Position numbers and translations under genes: made by a program. Under the pieces are notes generated by a model that ran no database searches, was not told where the DNA came from, and saw only the letters and a program-made list of their open reading frames with translations. A DNA stretch of 64,000 nt from Dactylosporangium sucinum (GTDB lineage Bacteria; Actinomycetota; Actinomycetes; Mycobacteriales; Micromonosporaceae). Where the stretch lies: the NCBI RefSeq assembly GCF_014647515.1, contig NZ_BMPI01000035.1:1-64000 (forward strand). Direction: 5' to 3'. Shown piece by piece: positions 63,601-64,000 of the stretch (position 1 is the stretch's first letter; each line of letters starts with the position of its first letter).

Positions 63601-63681
63601 GGTGACGGCCTTCCGGAACTCAGACTCGAAACCCTTGCTGTCGACCCTGATCCGCACGTACCGCGTCGCGAGGGGCGCCAT
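60601..63681 (-). CDS. Tape measure protein
   Basis: 1026 residues, by far the longest protein and typical of a siphovirus of ~150-nm tail. N-terminus 'MAPLATRYVRIRVDSKGFESEFRKAV', repeats of 'AFQAEVRRQVAALSRQVTVKVPVT' type (110-285), a hydrophobic centre (about 340-415), a long coiled coil (430-570: 'ERELEKATKAVDKARVDEIERIDDL', 'ALNRANQALDESRDKVDDLKKDKAKADKD') and 'PGGIAATIAEGGKDEAVAPVDVL' near the end. Sets tail length and spans the membrane at injection. Confidence 0.85.
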   Translation of the reverse strand: MAPLATRYVRIRVDSKGFESEFRKAVTGPSMSKIGAAAGTDWAKGFLKSAQAHLQKTTLTVKVKPDWSGFNNVPGAPRVRVPGDDDQGAPRAPREQRAPINVDPLLAAFQAEVRRQVAALSRQVTVKVPVTADTEQLRTDLGKQLRDLQDKAKVKVDADAPDRAEFEAGLRAMLTDVQSRVKAHVDVEKPPPVKVELDPLIAQFQAQMRRELSALTKQAVEIPVTPETAGLRRSVALRIAEIERTLKIKVPIDAADTDRFQATLRNQLKDLRNTVNGALGGNGGGGGGLFSQIFAGLGNAVGTLGLQSLSSGFDALSSSASKAATTTASVGSSASNAAGPIVSTTVGVAGLVAVLSALPAIALAGAGAVTALAGALASIPAIGVGVGAIVGTLGIGFMGLGDAFKQTAAGGGGAAKSMSAVRNAIRSVTQAERELEKATKAVDKARVDEIERIDDLNRALRGAVIDEADAVAAVAEAQVALAEAKASGDPNAIGAAERALNRANQALDESRDKVDDLKKDKAKADKDGVEGSDQVQAALERQRDAVERLQAANEALAEAQKSAGGGGAAKELMKLAPAAQEVVDKLKSLKPVFEDLRLSVQQKLFRGVAAELQRLSDTWMPRLKVVLGDYAMSINSLFLGLGASVRKSSFVADITAASDDLRRNMVKIGDAITGPFVDAFGRLARAATPFVDMLGDKIAGLFTHFSDWIKSADESGKLTKFFQDAAYYFDQLWQIGGNLLGIVGDLLGILLDTPSQGGAKDYLAAVNENLINLREWLKDPENQKKIKEWIDRFGELVKNGSELGVWIVEKALPALSDLITKIDEVSDTAERWKNRFKEAKDTVVSVFSTLPIGLGGPLGQVSGQLDGMVGWFNNLRNRLNFTGMFDGVYNAARTALNNAINLFNSLRLGISFSLSGSGASFSGYGKKLAAGGVARATPGGIAATIAEGGKDEAVAPVDVLQDYIRTAVQEANAASAAGPAGDFIFPIYLFPGSQELDRVVVSAAERNRTAIAKVVNGGNKRLGYAG

Positions 63682-63700
63682 GTCGCACCCCCGCGCGGTG

Positions 63701-63991
63701 TCAATCGTTCAGCGATGCCGAGAACGTGGCGTCGACAGCGGCCAGGAGCTCGCGCTCCCGCTCGGGGTTGAAACCGTCAGCGCCGGCCATCGGCGCATCG
63801 AGCGTGTTGTTGATCTCTTCGACCTGTTCGGCGCTGCCGTGTTCGGTGAGCAGCGCGTAGATGACGTTCAGCAATGTCGACGCCGGCCACTCGACCAGCC
63901 AGCCCGTCAGGCGGTAGCCCTGCCGCGGGCGTAGTCCTCCACCGACACCAGCGGCACCGCCAGATCCGGTCGACCCGGCGGCGGCGTCCAC
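63701..63991 (-). CDS. Tail assembly chaperone, -1 frame extension (partial)
   Basis: Stop at 63701, 19 nt before the tape measure start. The part from about 63915 leftward reads as protein ('GYRLTGWLVEWPASTLLNVIYALLTEHG', 'NPERERELLAAVDATF'). Upstream of that the frame is a Gly-rich shadow of the overlapping zero frame. This is the classic arrangement in which a fraction of ribosomes slip -1 to make a longer chaperone before the tape measure gene. The upstream end lies in or beyond the overlap. Confidence 0.55.
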   Translation of the reverse strand: MDAAAGSTGSGGAAGVGGGLRPRQGYRLTGWLVEWPASTLLNVIYALLTEHGSAEQVEEINNTLDAPMAGADGFNPERERELLAAVDATFSASLND

Positions 63992-63999
63992 TCGTTCGC
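63907..63999 (-). CDS. Tail assembly chaperone, zero frame (3' end)
   Basis: Thirty codons of a gene entering from the right edge, ending 'LVSVEDYARGRATA' at stop 63907-63909. It overlaps the -1 frame to its left. By position it is the shorter tail assembly chaperone, which would bind the tape measure protein during assembly. Confidence 0.5.
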   Translation of the reverse strand, partial: ANEWTPPPGRPDLAVPLVSVEDYARGRATA

Positions 64000-64000
64000 G

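Overview
The window is very GC-rich DNA with strong G/C third-position bias, frequent GTG starts, GTGA/ATGA start-stop overlaps and TAnnnT -10 elements. This points to an actinobacterium, plausibly of the Micromonospora/Actinoplanes type, although the host cannot be fixed from sequence alone. Nothing looks like core chromosome: there are no rRNA, tRNA, ribosomal or central-metabolism genes. Almost everything is mobile-element DNA: dozens of tiny overlapping genes, a primase/helicase-like replication ATPase, small regulators facing divergent operons, a conjugation-type secretion operon, and a lysis plus tail module of a siphovirus-like phage.

Layout. 0.3-5.8 kb: a rightward operon of small genes (two DUF6907-like proteins, a J-domain protein, a SLOG 'TGHR' protein). 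5.8-7.9 kb: a cargo-like island (membrane-anchored protein, pentapeptide-repeat membrane protein) of lower GC than its surroundings. 7.9-27.5 kb: three leftward operons of about 55 tiny genes, many Cys-rich, chained by 1-4 nt overlaps. They include an RNA ligase, a MESH1-like HD hydrolase, a SAV_6107-type HEPN protein and, at 24.7-26.5 kb, the replication ATPase. The ATPase lies next to a 0.4-kb gene-free stretch with repeated CTTGCGGTGG / GCGG(T/G)GGATAG motifs, a candidate replication origin. 27.6-36.5 kb: a control and cargo segment with divergent XRE regulators, lipoproteins, a toxin-antitoxin-like pair beside a LigC-type DNA ligase, a PadR pair, and a GntR/UTRA regulator with three palindromic operators.

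36.7-48.6 kb: a rightward operon behind those operators encodes a type IV secretion-like conjugation machine (small pilin/PrgI-like membrane proteins, VirB4-type ATPase, TrbL/VirB6-like channel, VirB8-like protein, SLT plus M23 cell-wall hydrolase, DUF2637 spread-type protein, FtsK/SpoIIIE translocase). 48.7-51.3 kb: small genes including a membrane-anchored GIY-YIG protein, ending at a strong hairpin. 51.35-64 kb: on the opposite strand, a phage late module read from the right edge: tail assembly chaperone with an apparent -1 frameshift, tape measure protein, distal tail and minor tail proteins, a fibre-like protein, endolysin, membrane/spanin-like proteins and a holin.

The main message is that a phage tail/lysis module and a conjugation module sit tail to tail in one block, separated only by about 2.6 kb of small genes and a hairpin. 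The simplest reading is a chimeric conjugative phage-plasmid or prophage-ICE hybrid. Capsid, portal, terminase, integrase, relaxase and partition genes are not in the window, so the type of element stays inferred. Four small HTH proteins placed at operon heads, three of them beside short repeated motifs, look like a shared local control scheme.
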